From positions 1 through 64,000 of the forward strand of contig JBAROV010000100.1 of assembly GCA_049642465.1 (NCBI GenBank): DNA of 64,000 bases, written 5' to 3'. Below are positions 24,920 through 34,128 of this stretch, one piece after another. Every line of letters starts with the position of its first letter. Positions within the stretch are counted from its first letter, which is position 1. The notes beneath the pieces were generated by a model. The model saw nothing but the letters and a program-made list of their open reading frames with translations. It ran no database searches and had not been told where the DNA came from. The stretch comes from CAWDPQ01 sp049642465 (GTDB lineage: Bacteria > Acidobacteriota > Vicinamibacteria > Vicinamibacterales > 2-12-FULL-66-21). Made by a program: the position numbers and the translations under genes.

Positions 24920-24947
24920 TTGCAAGGATCGGCGTAGATGCTATACG
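24920..24947 (+). promoter_or_regulatory. Possible sigma-70 promoter of the TonB receptor
   Basis: TTGCAA (24920-24925) and TATACG (24942-24947) are 16 bp apart and each matches the consensus at about four of six positions. They lie in the divergent gap before the receptor ATG at 25018, which has its own Shine-Dalgarno GGAGG at 25005-25009. Weak by-eye evidence. Confidence 0.3.
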
Positions 24948-25017
24948 GTTGCGCGCGACAGGTAAACCTCGCGAGGCTCCCCCGCTGGTCGCGGGGCTGG
25001 GCGTGGAGGCCAGCATC

Positions 25018-28000
25018 ATGTTCAGGCACTCACCAGCGGCGATCCACCGGTTTGTCGAAACAGCTCTGCTCGTAGCCCTACTCCTCACGCTCTCATCCCC
25101 GGCACGCGCCCAATCAGTGAGCGGCACGCTCCTCGGAACGGTCACCGATTCATCGGGTGCTGTGATCTCGAAGGCAAAGGTCACCGTGATCAACGAAGGC
25201 ACCGGCCTGACGCGCACGGTTGAAGCCGACTCCAACGGCGACTTTTCCGTTCCGTCCATTCCCACCGGCCGCTACACGGTCACGGCGGAGATGTCTGGGT
25301 TCAAGACGCTCGCCCTCTCCAACGTCGAAGTCGGAGTCGATCAGCGCGTGCGGATCGACTTGAAGCTCGAAGTCGGCGCCATGACTGAGTCGGTCACCGT
25401 CGAAGCCGTCAGCCCGCTCGTTCAGACCTCATCGTCCGAGCTCGGCACGACGGTGGACGACCAGCAGATCGAGGCGTTGCCGCTCAACGGCCGCAACTTC
25501 GTCAGCCTGACGCGGACCGTCCCCGGCGTGCTGCGAGGAATTCCGGGTTCCAACATCGACGGTGCCGGCAGTCTCGCGTGGCGGGCCTCGGCCGCGTTCT
25601 CCGCAAACGGACAGCGGCCGCGCGACAACAACTTCATGCTCGATGGCGTGGACAACAACGAAACCTGGCTGCAGACCGTCGTGATTTTCCCCAGCGTTGA
25701 CGCACTCGACGAATTCAAGCTCCAGACCTCAACGTACTCAGCCGAATTCGGACGTTCGCTCGGCGGTGTCGTCAACCTCCAGATCAAATCGGGAACGAAT
25801 AGCCTGCGCGGGAGCGCCTTCGAGTTCCACCGCAACGACGCGTTCGATGCCAACAACTTCTTCAACAATCGAGCCGGACGCGACAAGCCGGATTTCAAAC
25901 AGAACCAGTTCGGCGGAACGGTCGGGGGCGCCCTGCTGAGAGATCGGACGTTCTTCTTTGGCTCGTATCAGGGACATCGCGAGACACAGGGCCAGACGTT
26001 TCTCTCGACCGTGCCCACGCTGGCGATGCGCGGCGGAAACTTTTCGGAGTTGAACCGGGTGATTTACGACCCGCAGACCGGCCAGCCGTTCCCCGGCAAC
26101 ATCATCCCCAACGATCGAATTGATTCGGTTGCGCGCAGCATCCTCACCCAGCTCTATCCTGAACCGAACACCGCCGGCACGCGACAAGCTAACGGTCAGA
26201 CGATCAGCAACTACCTGATCAACCCGATCAAGGAACGCCAGGACAACCAGTTCGACGTCAAGGTCGATCACAACCTGTCCTCGTCCAACCGCTTCTTTAC
26301 GCGCTACAGCTTTCAGAAAACGCATCGGCTGCAGCCCGCCACGCTCCCGCACGGCGACGCGGGCGCCACGTTCGGTGCAGGCGATGGCAACATCAAGGGC
26401 CAGAGCCTCGCGTTCAACGACACCCAGACGCTGGGGAGCCGATGGCTGAACGAGTTCCGCTTCGGCTGGTCGTCGATCAAGTTCCTGATGACCCCAATCG
26501 ACTACGGCACGAACCCGGCGCAAGCCGTCGGCCTGCCGGGCATCAACCTCAACGAAGTGACGTCAGCCATGACGCAGATGACGTTCCAGAACATCCGCAA
26601 CCTCGGCGCTAATGGCAACCAGCCGCTCATCACGAACCAGAACGACTTTCAGATCTTCGACAACGTCACCTGGAGTCCCGGGCGCCACACGCTGAAAATG
26701 GGCGGGAGCATCACGTTCCGCTCGCGCGAGATTCTCAATGCCGACTCTATCGTCGGGAATTTCAGCTTCAACAACAACATGACCTCGAACTGCGCCGGAC
26801 AGCCAGCGGGCTGCACGGTGAACAGCAGCACCGGCTTCGACGTCGCGAGCTTCATGCTTGGACTCGTCAACGTGAAGAGCCGCAATATGTTCGATGCGGG
26901 AACCTACACGGAAAAGCGTCCTGAAATTTCGACCTACATTCAGGATGACTTTCGACTGAGCCACAGGCTGACGCTGAACATGGGACTGCGGTGGGATGTC
27001 TACCCACCATGGGTCGAAATCGAAGATCGGCAGTCGAATTTTGATGAATCCACCGGTCGGTTCGTCGTGGCCTCGCCGAATGCGGTGATTAACGGCGTCG
27101 AGGTCGGCCGATACCTGCAGACATACTCGAAACGCGACGTCGGTCCGCGTTTCGGATTCGCCTACGACCTCGCCGGAGACGGCAAAACGGTCGTTCGTGG
27201 CGGTTTTGGCGTGTTCTGGAACTTCTCACCGGGCGGCACGTCTTCGTCGAAAGCGCAGAATCCGCCGTTCCTGCAGTCGACGACGCTCAATCCCTCGCCG
27301 ACCGCCTACGGCAGCAATCTGCTGTTGAAAGACGGCCTGCCACCCCCTCCAGGCGTGGATCCGAATCGCCCGGCCGCTGGTTCAACGCGGTCGATTTTCG
27401 ACATCAACTTCCGCGACGCCTACGCCAGGCAGTGGAACCTGAACATCCAGCGCGGGCTCGCGACCAACTACATGCTCGAGCTCGCGTACGTCGGGTCGCA
27501 AGGGCGGCAGATGATGCTGAAGGGCGATCCCAACCAGGCGCCGCCCGTGGTCGGCGTCACCGACGCGAACGTGAATCGACCCTACGCCAGGATCTCGCCA
27601 GCGCTGCGCACCATCGGCCAGACGCAGAGCAAGGGCACGCTCGATTATCACGGTCTGCTCGTGAAGTTCCAGCGGCGATTCGCGAACAACTTCTCGTTCT
27701 TGAACTCGTACACGTGGGGCAAGGCGATCGATCTGAATTCGGATAACGACGGGACGGTGACGCTCACCAACGTCTACGACCCCCAGTACAACCGCGGGCC
27801 TGCCGACTACGATATCAAGCACACGTTCTCGTCGAGCTGGATTTACGAGCTGCCGTGGGCCCGCAACGCACTCTACGGCGGTTGGCAGGTGACCGGAATC
27901 CTGCTGCTCCGCAGTGGGCTCCCGCTGACAGTCACGCAGTCGCAAGGCGTTCAGTCGACCGGGACCGGGAATCGCCCGAACCGCATCTGCGATGGCAAGT

Positions 28001-28341
28001 TGAGCAACCCGACCATCGATCGGTGGTTCGATGCGGCGTGCTTCGCTCAGGTGCCCGACGTGACCGGGACCTACGGCGATGCCGGCCGCGGCATCATCCG
28101 CGGGCCGGGCTCATTCAATATTGACGCGTCGATCATCAAGAACACGCGGATCGGGCGCTACCAGACCGAAATCCGCATCGAGGCGTTCAACCTGCTCAAT
28201 CACCCGCAGTTTGCGAACCCCAACACGACGATCGGCAACGCCGCCGTCGGGACGATCACCGCGATGCTCTCCAACCCGTCCTGCTCGCTCTGCGGCACCA
28301 CAGAGCGGCAGGTGCAGCTCGGAGTGAAGGTGAGGTTCTAG
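25018..28341 (+). CDS. TonB-dependent receptor, Oar-like, with carboxypeptidase-regulatory N-terminal domain
   Basis: 1107 residues. Signal peptide (ALLVALLLTLSSPARAQ) followed by a CarboxypepD-regulatory-like beta-sandwich (SGTLLGTVTDSSGAVISKAK to about residue 115). A plug follows with IEALPLNGRNFVSLTRTVPG and DNNFMLDGVDNNETW, and then a long barrel ending in an aromatic residue (VQLGVKVRF). This is the Oar-like architecture very common in Acidobacteriota, thought to take up oligosaccharides, peptides or other large nutrients across the outer membrane. GGAGG 8 nt upstream and the signal peptide fix the start; the frame is open from 24307 but antisense to an oxidoreductase. Its TAG shares CTAG with the convergent tricorn gene's stop. 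No partner lipoprotein is adjacent. Confidence 0.92.
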   Translation: MFRHSPAAIHRFVETALLVALLLTLSSPARAQSVSGTLLGTVTDSSGAVISKAKVTVINEGTGLTRTVEADSNGDFSVPSIPTGRYTVTAEMSGFKTLALSNVEVGVDQRVRIDLKLEVGAMTESVTVEAVSPLVQTSSSELGTTVDDQQIEALPLNGRNFVSLTRTVPGVLRGIPGSNIDGAGSLAWRASAAFSANGQRPRDNNFMLDGVDNNETWLQTVVIFPSVDALDEFKLQTSTYSAEFGRSLGGVVNLQIKSGTNSLRGSAFEFHRNDAFDANNFFNNRAGRDKPDFKQNQFGGTVGGALLRDRTFFFGSYQGHRETQGQTFLSTVPTLAMRGGNFSELNRVIYDPQTGQPFPGNIIPNDRIDSVARSILTQLYPEPNTAGTRQANGQTISNYLINPIKERQDNQFDVKVDHNLSSSNRFFTRYSFQKTHRLQPATLPHGDAGATFGAGDGNIKGQSLAFNDTQTLGSRWLNEFRFGWSSIKFLMTPIDYGTNPAQAVGLPGINLNEVTSAMTQMTFQNIRNLGANGNQPLITNQNDFQIFDNVTWSPGRHTLKMGGSITFRSREILNADSIVGNFSFNNNMTSNCAGQPAGCTVNSSTGFDVASFMLGLVNVKSRNMFDAGTYTEKRPEISTYIQDDFRLSHRLTLNMGLRWDVYPPWVEIEDRQSNFDESTGRFVVASPNAVINGVEVGRYLQTYSKRDVGPRFGFAYDLAGDGKTVVRGGFGVFWNFSPGGTSSSKAQNPPFLQSTTLNPSPTAYGSNLLLKDGLPPPPGVDPNRPAAGSTRSIFDINFRDAYARQWNLNIQRGLATNYMLELAYVGSQGRQMMLKGDPNQAPPVVGVTDANVNRPYARISPALRTIGQTQSKGTLDYHGLLVKFQRRFANNFSFLNSYTWGKAIDLNSDNDGTVTLTNVYDPQYNRGPADYDIKHTFSSSWIYELPWARNALYGGWQVTGILLLRSGLPLTVTQSQGVQSTGTGNRPNRICDGKLSNPTIDRWFDAACFAQVPDVTGTYGDAGRGIIRGPGSFNIDASIIKNTRIGRYQTEIRIEAFNLLNHPQFANPNTTIGNAAVGTITAMLSNPSCSLCGTTERQVQLGVKVRF

Positions 28342-31300
28342 CGCGTGCTGCCCCGTGTCGGCACGCGCTTCTCGTAGGCGGGTCGTGCCGGCGGTTTCGG
28401 CGCCTTCGCGATGCGATCCAGAACTTCGGCAATCGCTCGCTGCAGCTGCGGATCCGTTCCGTTCGCGAGCTTCGACGGATCCTCCGGCACCGGGATGTCG
28501 GGCTCGACGCCGTGGCCTTCCGCAAACCACTGCCCCTTCGGGTCGTACATCCGGAAAGTCGGCACCGTCACATTGCCGCCATCGATGAGCGGCGGCGCAC
28601 CGCTGATGCCGATGAGCCCACCCCACGTCCGCGTGCCGATCAGCGGTCCAAGGCCCGCTTGTTTGAAGTAGGTCGGAAACGCATCGCCGCCCGAACCACT
28701 CCATCCATTGATCAACATCACTTGCGGACCGCGATGGGCAACCGGAGGCCACTGCCAGCTCTGCCCGTCGCGCACCGCCCAATAGGCGAGCACCGGGCGG
28801 TTCAGCAACTCGACGAAGCGATCGGGAATCTGGCCACCGCTGTTCCACCGCTCGTCGATGATCAAGCCCTCTTTCTTCCACTGCGCCATAAACTGACGCA
28901 CGAGCTCGTTCTGCGCATCCACCCCGGTACTCTGCACGTAGATGTAGCCGACTTTTCCGTTCGTGGCTTTGTCGACCACTTGACGACGTTCGTCGACCCA
29001 GGCACGGAACCGCAGCTCGGTTTCGCTCGGCAGACACTTGACGACAACCTGACGCGCCCCGGTCTGCGACGGTGAGGAATTCACCGTGAGCAGCGCCGTC
29101 TTGTTGCCCAGTCCCTGGAACGCTGCCCACGGGTCGGCTTTCGTGTCGATGGGAACACCGTTGACGGCAAGGACGTATTCCCCTTCCTTGACGAGGACGC
29201 CGGATTCCTCGAGCGGCGAACGCACGTCGGCATCCCACGTGCCGCCGCGAACGATGCGCTTGATCCGATAGGCGCCGTTCGCCAGTTCCCAATCGACGCC
29301 GAGCAGACCGACGTTTCTCGAAGGGGCCAGCTCCTTGTCGCCGCCGCCGTAATAGGTGTGGGAGGCATTCAGCTCGCCGATGAACTCACCCAGCACGAAG
29401 TCCACGTCCCAGCGCGTCACCGCATCATCCAGCAGTTTTCCGTAGCGCTGGCGCATGCCGGCCCAGTCCACGCCGTGCATCGACGGGTCGTAGAAGAAGT
29501 CCCGCTGGAACCTGAATGCGTCCGCAAACATCTGCCGCCACTCGGCACGCGGATCGACGGGCGCCTCCATGTCGGCGGTGACGATCGGTTTTTCGAATTT
29601 CTGGGCGGCTTTGATTTCCAGAATCGCGTACTTGCCGGCCTGCCGGACCAGCATCTTCTTGCCGTCGTGCGTCACCTCGAAGTCCGACGCATCATCCAGT
29701 ACGGTCTTTTCTTCGCGCTCGGTGAGATCGAAGTAGACGATCGCGCTCTTCTCTTCGCCCGATCCGGTCCGCGGCTGCCGGCGATACAGCAGCTTTCCTT
29801 TGATCGCCTGCAGGTCGTCGTAATTCCCCGCCTTCGGCGGCAGGACGACGGCGCGCGCTTCGAATCCATCCAGATCGATATCGACAGCCTTGGCAGGGGC
29901 CGGCTTGGCTTCGTCCTTCTTCTCGTCGGCCTGCGTGTCCTTCTTGTCCTCGGCTTTCTTTTCCTCCGCCTTCTTTGGCTCGTCGGACTTGTTCGTGTCG
30001 GTGGCAGCGCTTTCCGAATCGTTGCGCGCCGCCAGAGGCGAGGCCACGTCCCGGCGCAGCGGCACCGCAACCAGTTTCGTGGGGTTTGGATACGTCCAGC
30101 TGTTGTCGAACGCCCCGTATACGGGCTCGAACTCGCGGTCGGATGCGTAGAACAGGTACTTGCCCTCAGGATCGAAGGTCGGCTGCGAATCGTTCATATA
30201 GCCGGAAGTGCCCTGGTGCAGCTTTGCGCCTTTCGAGTCGTAGAGATACACCGCGCTGTTCGAGTCGGCGGTCGGACGCGCGTAAGTAAGCCATCGCGAA
30301 TCCGGAGACCAGCGCATTCGGAAACCAGCCAGGGCGCCGTGACTGATCCATTCCGGGCTCTCGTCTATCTGCGTCAGCTTGCCGGTGTCGAGATCGCAAA
30401 TCCGAATCCGCATGCCCTGGTCGATGAATGCAATCCTCTTGCTGTCGGGAGACCAATGCGGGGCATAGCGGAAACCAGGACCGAGCGACGTAACCGTCTT
30501 CTCGGGCCCTGTCCCGTCGGCAGGTCTGATCGTCAATTCATATTCGCCGTTCCGATCGCTCCAGAACGCGACGCTCTTCCCATCCGGCGACCAGCGCGGA
30601 TATCGTTCCGCGACGCCGGATGATCGGGTGACGTTCACGACGGCGCCGAATTCGGCTGGCGCCGAAAACACGTCGCCGCGGGCTTCGAATACCGCCCGCT
30701 TCCCGGTCGGAGACACCGACGCACCCTGCAGGAGTGACTCCACTTTGGTCGTTCTCGTTCGCAGCGTCGTTTCGTCGGTGACCACCCGGACCGGCACTTC
30801 CTTTTCCTTGCCGCTCGCCACATCGAGGTAATACAGCCGTCCGCCAGCCTGAAAGACGATGCCGTCGGGTCCGAGCGAGGGGAAGGTGATGTCGAAGTCG
30901 TTGAAGTGCGTGATCTGCCGGACCGCATTCGTCTTGAGGTCGTAGGCCCAGATGTTGTTGCGTTCGTTCGTTCCGCGATCGGAGACGAAATAGATCGTGT
31001 TGCCGTGCCACATCGGCTGGGCGTCGTTTGCGGGGTTTTCGGTGAGGTTGTGCGATGTCTTGCTCTTGAGATTGAACAGCCACAAGTCCGGCGACCAGCC
31101 GCCTCGGTATCGCTTCCAGGTGCGGAAATCCTGGGACATCGGCATGTAGACGAATTGCACGCCGTCGGGCGAATACGCACCGAACTCGCCGTAGGGTACG
31201 GGCAACTTCTCGGGAAGGCCGCCGCTCAGACCGACGGTGAAGAACTGGCTGTAGCGCTGTCGTCCGCTCTCTCGGCCTGACGCGAACAGCACGCGCGTGC

Positions 31301-31667
31301 CGTCCGGGGTCCAACCGATCACGCGATCGGCCATCGGGTGATAAGTGAGGCGCACAGGCTCGCCGCCCGCGCTCGGAATCACGAAGACGTCGATGTTGCC
31401 GTCGTACGATGCGCTGAATGCGACCTTGGAGCCGTCTGGCGAGAAGCGCGGGAAGCTCTCTTCACCCGGAGACGCGGTGAGCCGTACCGCGGTCCCCCCT
31501 TCTTTGCTCACGAGCCACACGTCTCCGGCATAGACAAATGCGATCTGCGTTTTCGAAACGGCCGGATAGCGCAGCATACGTGCGTCGATCTGGGCCAAGG
31601 CGGCAGCGGAACAGATGAGTACGAACGCAAGGCATAGTACGCCGCGAAATACTTTCGAGATGTTCAT
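28338..31667 (-). CDS. Tricorn-like S41 peptidase, exported
   Basis: 1109 residues. Signal peptide (GVLCLAFVLICSAAALAQ), then WD40/TolB-type blades (many SPDG motifs) forming the tricorn propeller region to ~550, a very charged Lys/Glu/Asp linker (~549-596), a short core domain, a PDZ domain (~790-860) and the S41 protease domain. Catalytic residues line up with archaeal tricorn: His771 in NASHTYY, Ser992 in NGWSGSGGD, and Glu in EGHGVEPDI. It probably trims peptides in the periplasm or outside the cell, possibly feeding the neighbouring receptor. A good AGAGGAA site precedes the ATG, with TAAAAT about 30 nt upstream as a possible -10. Confidence 0.93.
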   Translation of the reverse strand: MNISKVFRGVLCLAFVLICSAAALAQIDARMLRYPAVSKTQIAFVYAGDVWLVSKEGGTAVRLTASPGEESFPRFSPDGSKVAFSASYDGNIDVFVIPSAGGEPVRLTYHPMADRVIGWTPDGTRVLFASGRESGRQRYSQFFTVGLSGGLPEKLPVPYGEFGAYSPDGVQFVYMPMSQDFRTWKRYRGGWSPDLWLFNLKSKTSHNLTENPANDAQPMWHGNTIYFVSDRGTNERNNIWAYDLKTNAVRQITHFNDFDITFPSLGPDGIVFQAGGRLYYLDVASGKEKEVPVRVVTDETTLRTRTTKVESLLQGASVSPTGKRAVFEARGDVFSAPAEFGAVVNVTRSSGVAERYPRWSPDGKSVAFWSDRNGEYELTIRPADGTGPEKTVTSLGPGFRYAPHWSPDSKRIAFIDQGMRIRICDLDTGKLTQIDESPEWISHGALAGFRMRWSPDSRWLTYARPTADSNSAVYLYDSKGAKLHQGTSGYMNDSQPTFDPEGKYLFYASDREFEPVYGAFDNSWTYPNPTKLVAVPLRRDVASPLAARNDSESAATDTNKSDEPKKAEEKKAEDKKDTQADEKKDEAKPAPAKAVDIDLDGFEARAVVLPPKAGNYDDLQAIKGKLLYRRQPRTGSGEEKSAIVYFDLTEREEKTVLDDASDFEVTHDGKKMLVRQAGKYAILEIKAAQKFEKPIVTADMEAPVDPRAEWRQMFADAFRFQRDFFYDPSMHGVDWAGMRQRYGKLLDDAVTRWDVDFVLGEFIGELNASHTYYGGGDKELAPSRNVGLLGVDWELANGAYRIKRIVRGGTWDADVRSPLEESGVLVKEGEYVLAVNGVPIDTKADPWAAFQGLGNKTALLTVNSSPSQTGARQVVVKCLPSETELRFRAWVDERRQVVDKATNGKVGYIYVQSTGVDAQNELVRQFMAQWKKEGLIIDERWNSGGQIPDRFVELLNRPVLAYWAVRDGQSWQWPPVAHRGPQVMLINGWSGSGGDAFPTYFKQAGLGPLIGTRTWGGLIGISGAPPLIDGGNVTVPTFRMYDPKGQWFAEGHGVEPDIPVPEDPSKLANGTDPQLQRAIAEVLDRIAKAPKPPARPAYEKRVPTRGSTR

Positions 31668-31762
31668 CAGGAATTCCTCTGAGGTAACGAGCGAATGAGT
31701 ATTTTACAGCGAAGTTGGCCCGAACCTGGCAGCACGACCTTCGCCGAAGCACTAGCGACTCT

Positions 31763-31794
31763 AGCGACTGACAAGCGTTAGACGGACTAGCGAC
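31763..31794. repeat. Family C repeat, copy 2
   Basis: The reverse complement of this 32-bp stretch matches 1581-1612 at 27 of 32 positions; GACTAGC units continue on both sides (about 31750-31806). It lies in the 119-bp gap upstream of the tricorn gene and contains the TAG stop of the cupin gene, so it has contributed that protein's C-terminal residues. Confidence 0.75.
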
Positions 31795-32128
31795 TAGCGA
31801 CTGGCAATTCGTCCCCGCTGCTGGTGTATGCGGGTGGGACGTAGACGCTCAACGTCCGGAGCGGCGTTCGGCCGGTGTTGCGGATTTCGTGCCGATCGCC
31901 GCGCTCGATGAGGAGGAGGACTCCGGCTTTGAGCGTGGTGCGACGGCCATTGACGATCGCGATGCCACGGCCTGACTCGACAAACAGCCACTGATCGGCG
32001 CCGCGGTGGCGGTTGTCCGGCCCGCCTTCACAGTCGCCCGGTCCGAGCGTCATGCTGGCGGCCTGCGAGCGGCGGTTGCCGACGATGACCTTGAATCCAC
32101 GGCCGAACCGGACGGTTGCGCGCTTCAT
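31787..32128 (-). CDS. Small cupin protein
   Basis: 113 residues, one cupin barrel: GADQWLFVESGRGIAIVNG holds the first conserved motif and LLIERGDRHEIRNTGRTPL the second, resembling mannose-6-phosphate isomerase type II or sugar-binding cupins. No signal peptide. The first metal-ligand motif is weak: the usual pair of histidines is reduced, so catalytic activity is uncertain. The ATG overlaps the methylase stop as ATGA. The stop lies inside a dispersed repeat, which may have altered the extreme C-terminus (LPVASR). Confidence 0.8.
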   Translation of the reverse strand: MKRATVRFGRGFKVIVGNRRSQAASMTLGPGDCEGGPDNRHRGADQWLFVESGRGIAIVNGRRTTLKAGVLLLIERGDRHEIRNTGRTPLRTLSVYVPPAYTSSGDELPVASR

Positions 32129-33078
32129 GCCTGCCCCGTGGCGGCGCGTGGCCGGACGTTGCTGATGATGTACTCCATCACCACTCCTCGTCTTCGTGCG
32201 TCGGAGTTGATCGCGCGCTTGGCGGCGACCTTGTGTGCGCGCAAGCCCCGCCTTCGAGCGTCCCGGTACAGTTCCCCCACCATCGGCGCCGTGGAATTGC
32301 TGATGACGACGTGGCAGCCGCGGCCGACCAGTTCACAAGCAACCTCCTGGAGGCGCCGCTGATCCACATCTGAAAAACCGTCGGCCGTGTACGCCGTGAA
32401 TCGTGCCGTTGTGCTGAGCGGCGCATAGGGCGGATCGAAGTAGATGAGATCGCCGGGGCGTGCACGCTCGAGCACCGATTCGTATCGCGCCTGCCGAATG
32501 TCAATCGCGCTCGAGGATAGTGCCGCAGCCACCGCTCGCAAGTTCGACCCGTCGCAGATCGTGGGTTTCACGTAGCGGCCCGCAGGAACGTTGAAGGCTC
32601 CGCGTGAGTTCAACCGGAACAGCCCGTTGAACCCGGTCCGATTGAGATAGATGAACATCGCCGCCAGTTCCGGGGAACAGCGGGCGGCAGACGACTGAGC
32701 CTCCCGCGCAGGATTGAACAGCTCGTCGCGGACGCGGTAGTAGTGCGCTGCCGGGTCCTCGCGATGCGCACGCTCGTGCAACTCGAGAGAGGCGATCACC
32801 GCTTCGACGTCGCTGCGGATGGCCGCGTAGCAGCCGATGAGGTCGATGTTGCTGTCTGTCAGATGCGCCGCGCGACCATCGAGCAGGCCCCGCGTCCATA
32901 GATCGAAGAAGAGGGCGCCGCTTCCGAGGAAGGGTTCGTTATACGCCTTGAAGGAGTCCGGAACGAACCGACGGAGTTGCGAAAGTAGCTGGCGCTTGCC
33001 GCCCGCCCATTTGACGAAGGGGCGCACGGAAGGTCGAACGAACGTTTTCGTGCTGATTGGCTCTGCAGATGCCCGCAT
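32125..33078 (-). CDS. Dam-type (D12 class) DNA adenine methyltransferase
   Basis: 317 residues. FVKWAGGKRQLLSQL (~22-36) is the S-adenosylmethionine motif I of the alpha-class Dam family, YNEPFLGSGALFFDL follows, and YFDPPYAPLS is the catalytic DPPY motif. It should methylate adenine N6 in a short site, perhaps GATC. No restriction endonuclease or mismatch-repair gene is adjacent, so it looks like an orphan methylase. The start is uncertain: ATG at 33078 or 33099, neither with a clear ribosome site; everything upstream of 33099 is unrelated. It is coupled through ATGA to a cupin gene, an unusual partner. Confidence 0.88.
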   Translation of the reverse strand: MRASAEPISTKTFVRPSVRPFVKWAGGKRQLLSQLRRFVPDSFKAYNEPFLGSGALFFDLWTRGLLDGRAAHLTDSNIDLIGCYAAIRSDVEAVIASLELHERAHREDPAAHYYRVRDELFNPAREAQSSAARCSPELAAMFIYLNRTGFNGLFRLNSRGAFNVPAGRYVKPTICDGSNLRAVAAALSSSAIDIRQARYESVLERARPGDLIYFDPPYAPLSTTARFTAYTADGFSDVDQRRLQEVACELVGRGCHVVISNSTAPMVGELYRDARRRGLRAHKVAAKRAINSDARRRGVVMEYIISNVRPRAATGQA

Positions 33079-33194
33079 CCGACACGTGGAGGATAACATC
33101 GTCCGATCGGTACCAGGACATTGGGCCGTGCACAATTTCAAAACCTCCCCATCCGGGTGATCCGCCCCTGGGTTTGAGCGTTCAGACTCGAGCC

Positions 33195-34091
33195 ATGACA
33201 AACACTGAAGTGCTCCTCTCATTCTCAAATGCCTTGGCCGATCTTGCCGCGGCCGCGGGCGCAAGCGTTCTTCAGGTGCGGGGCGGGCGCCGCGCGACGA
33301 GCGGCCTCGTCTATGGGTCAGATACGGTGGTGACCTCTGCCCGCGCCATCGGACGCGAGGACGGTCTCCAGGTGACGTTGCCTGATGGCCACAGCGTCGA
33401 CGCCAATCTGAGCGGCTGGGATCCTGCCACGGGGATTGCCGTGCTCCGGACACCTCGGCCGCTCGAACTCCCGGTGCCTTCCACCGCGGACACCGAACCC
33501 AGAGTCGGGCACCTCGTTCTCGCCCTCGCACGCTCGTGGAGCAACGCCCTCACCGCAAGCGCCGGCACGGTGGCCGTCGTTGGAGGCCCGCTTCGAACCG
33601 GCAGACGACGGGAAATTCCGCGGGTCTTCCGCATCACGGCTTCCGTGCACGACGGTTTTGCCGGCGGCGGTGTCTTCGATGTCGAGGGACGCCTGACCGG
33701 CATCGCAACCGCGACCTCCATTCGTGGGTTCGGTGTGGTGATCCCCGCATCGATTGCTTTCGCCAGCGCCCGACAGGTATTGACATCTGGAACGCCACAG
33801 CGTGGCTTCCTGGGAGTGGCCGTGCAGTCGGTGAAGCTGACGGGCGCGCAGCAATCGGCCGGCGCCGAACGAGGCCTGCTCGTGATGAACGTGACCGCTT
33901 CCAGTCCGGCGGAGGTTGCCGGACTGCTGGTCGGCGACGTCTTGCTGCGCTTCGATGACCATCCCCTCGAGGATTCCGAAGACCTATTGGATTTGCTGAC
34001 CGATCGGCGCGTTGGCCAGGCGGCCGTTGTCCGATTGTTGCGTGGCCATTCCGCCCAGGAAACGCGGATTACGGTGGCGCGTCGCGACTGA
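33195..34091 (+). CDS. Catalytically dead HtrA-like (S1C) protein with PDZ domain
   Basis: 298 residues. The trypsin-like fold of HtrA/Deg proteases is recognisable, followed by a PDZ domain from about 200 (RGFLGVAVQSVKL...EVAGLLVGDVLLRFDD). Aligning the three catalytic positions by eye gives Arg50 for His (VVTSARAIG against the usual LTNAHVV), Gly80 for Asp (DPATGIAVLR against DLAVL) and Ala156 for Ser (DGFAGGGVF against GNSGGPL). All three are lost, so it should bind rather than cut. There is no signal peptide, so it is probably cytoplasmic, unlike most HtrA proteins. A LuxR-type regulator follows after 37 bp on the same strand. Residue pairing is my alignment, not a computed one. Confidence 0.8.
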   Translation: MTNTEVLLSFSNALADLAAAAGASVLQVRGGRRATSGLVYGSDTVVTSARAIGREDGLQVTLPDGHSVDANLSGWDPATGIAVLRTPRPLELPVPSTADTEPRVGHLVLALARSWSNALTASAGTVAVVGGPLRTGRRREIPRVFRITASVHDGFAGGGVFDVEGRLTGIATATSIRGFGVVIPASIAFASARQVLTSGTPQRGFLGVAVQSVKLTGAQQSAGAERGLLVMNVTASSPAEVAGLLVGDVLLRFDDHPLEDSEDLLDLLTDRRVGQAAVVRLLRGHSAQETRITVARRD

Positions 34092-34128
34092 CGGGACCGC
34101 GCCAGGCGGCTCAGGCGTCTCTCTCTAC

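Noticed and set aside
24307..25017. N-terminal extension of the TonB receptor frame by 237 codons
   Set aside because: This part is antisense to an oxidoreductase and precedes a proper ribosome site and signal peptide at 25018.
29358..30623. Plus-strand 421-codon open frame inside the tricorn gene
   Set aside because: Antisense shadow; the hydrophobic LFLRLLWLVG-like stretch is merely the complement of the Lys/Glu-rich linker codons.
32125..33099. Restriction-modification system around the Dam-type methylase
   Set aside because: No endonuclease-like gene on either side; the neighbours are a cupin and an HtrA-like protein.
33195..34091. Active HtrA/DegP protease
   Set aside because: By motif alignment all three catalytic residues are replaced (Arg50, Gly80, Ala156) and there is no export signal.
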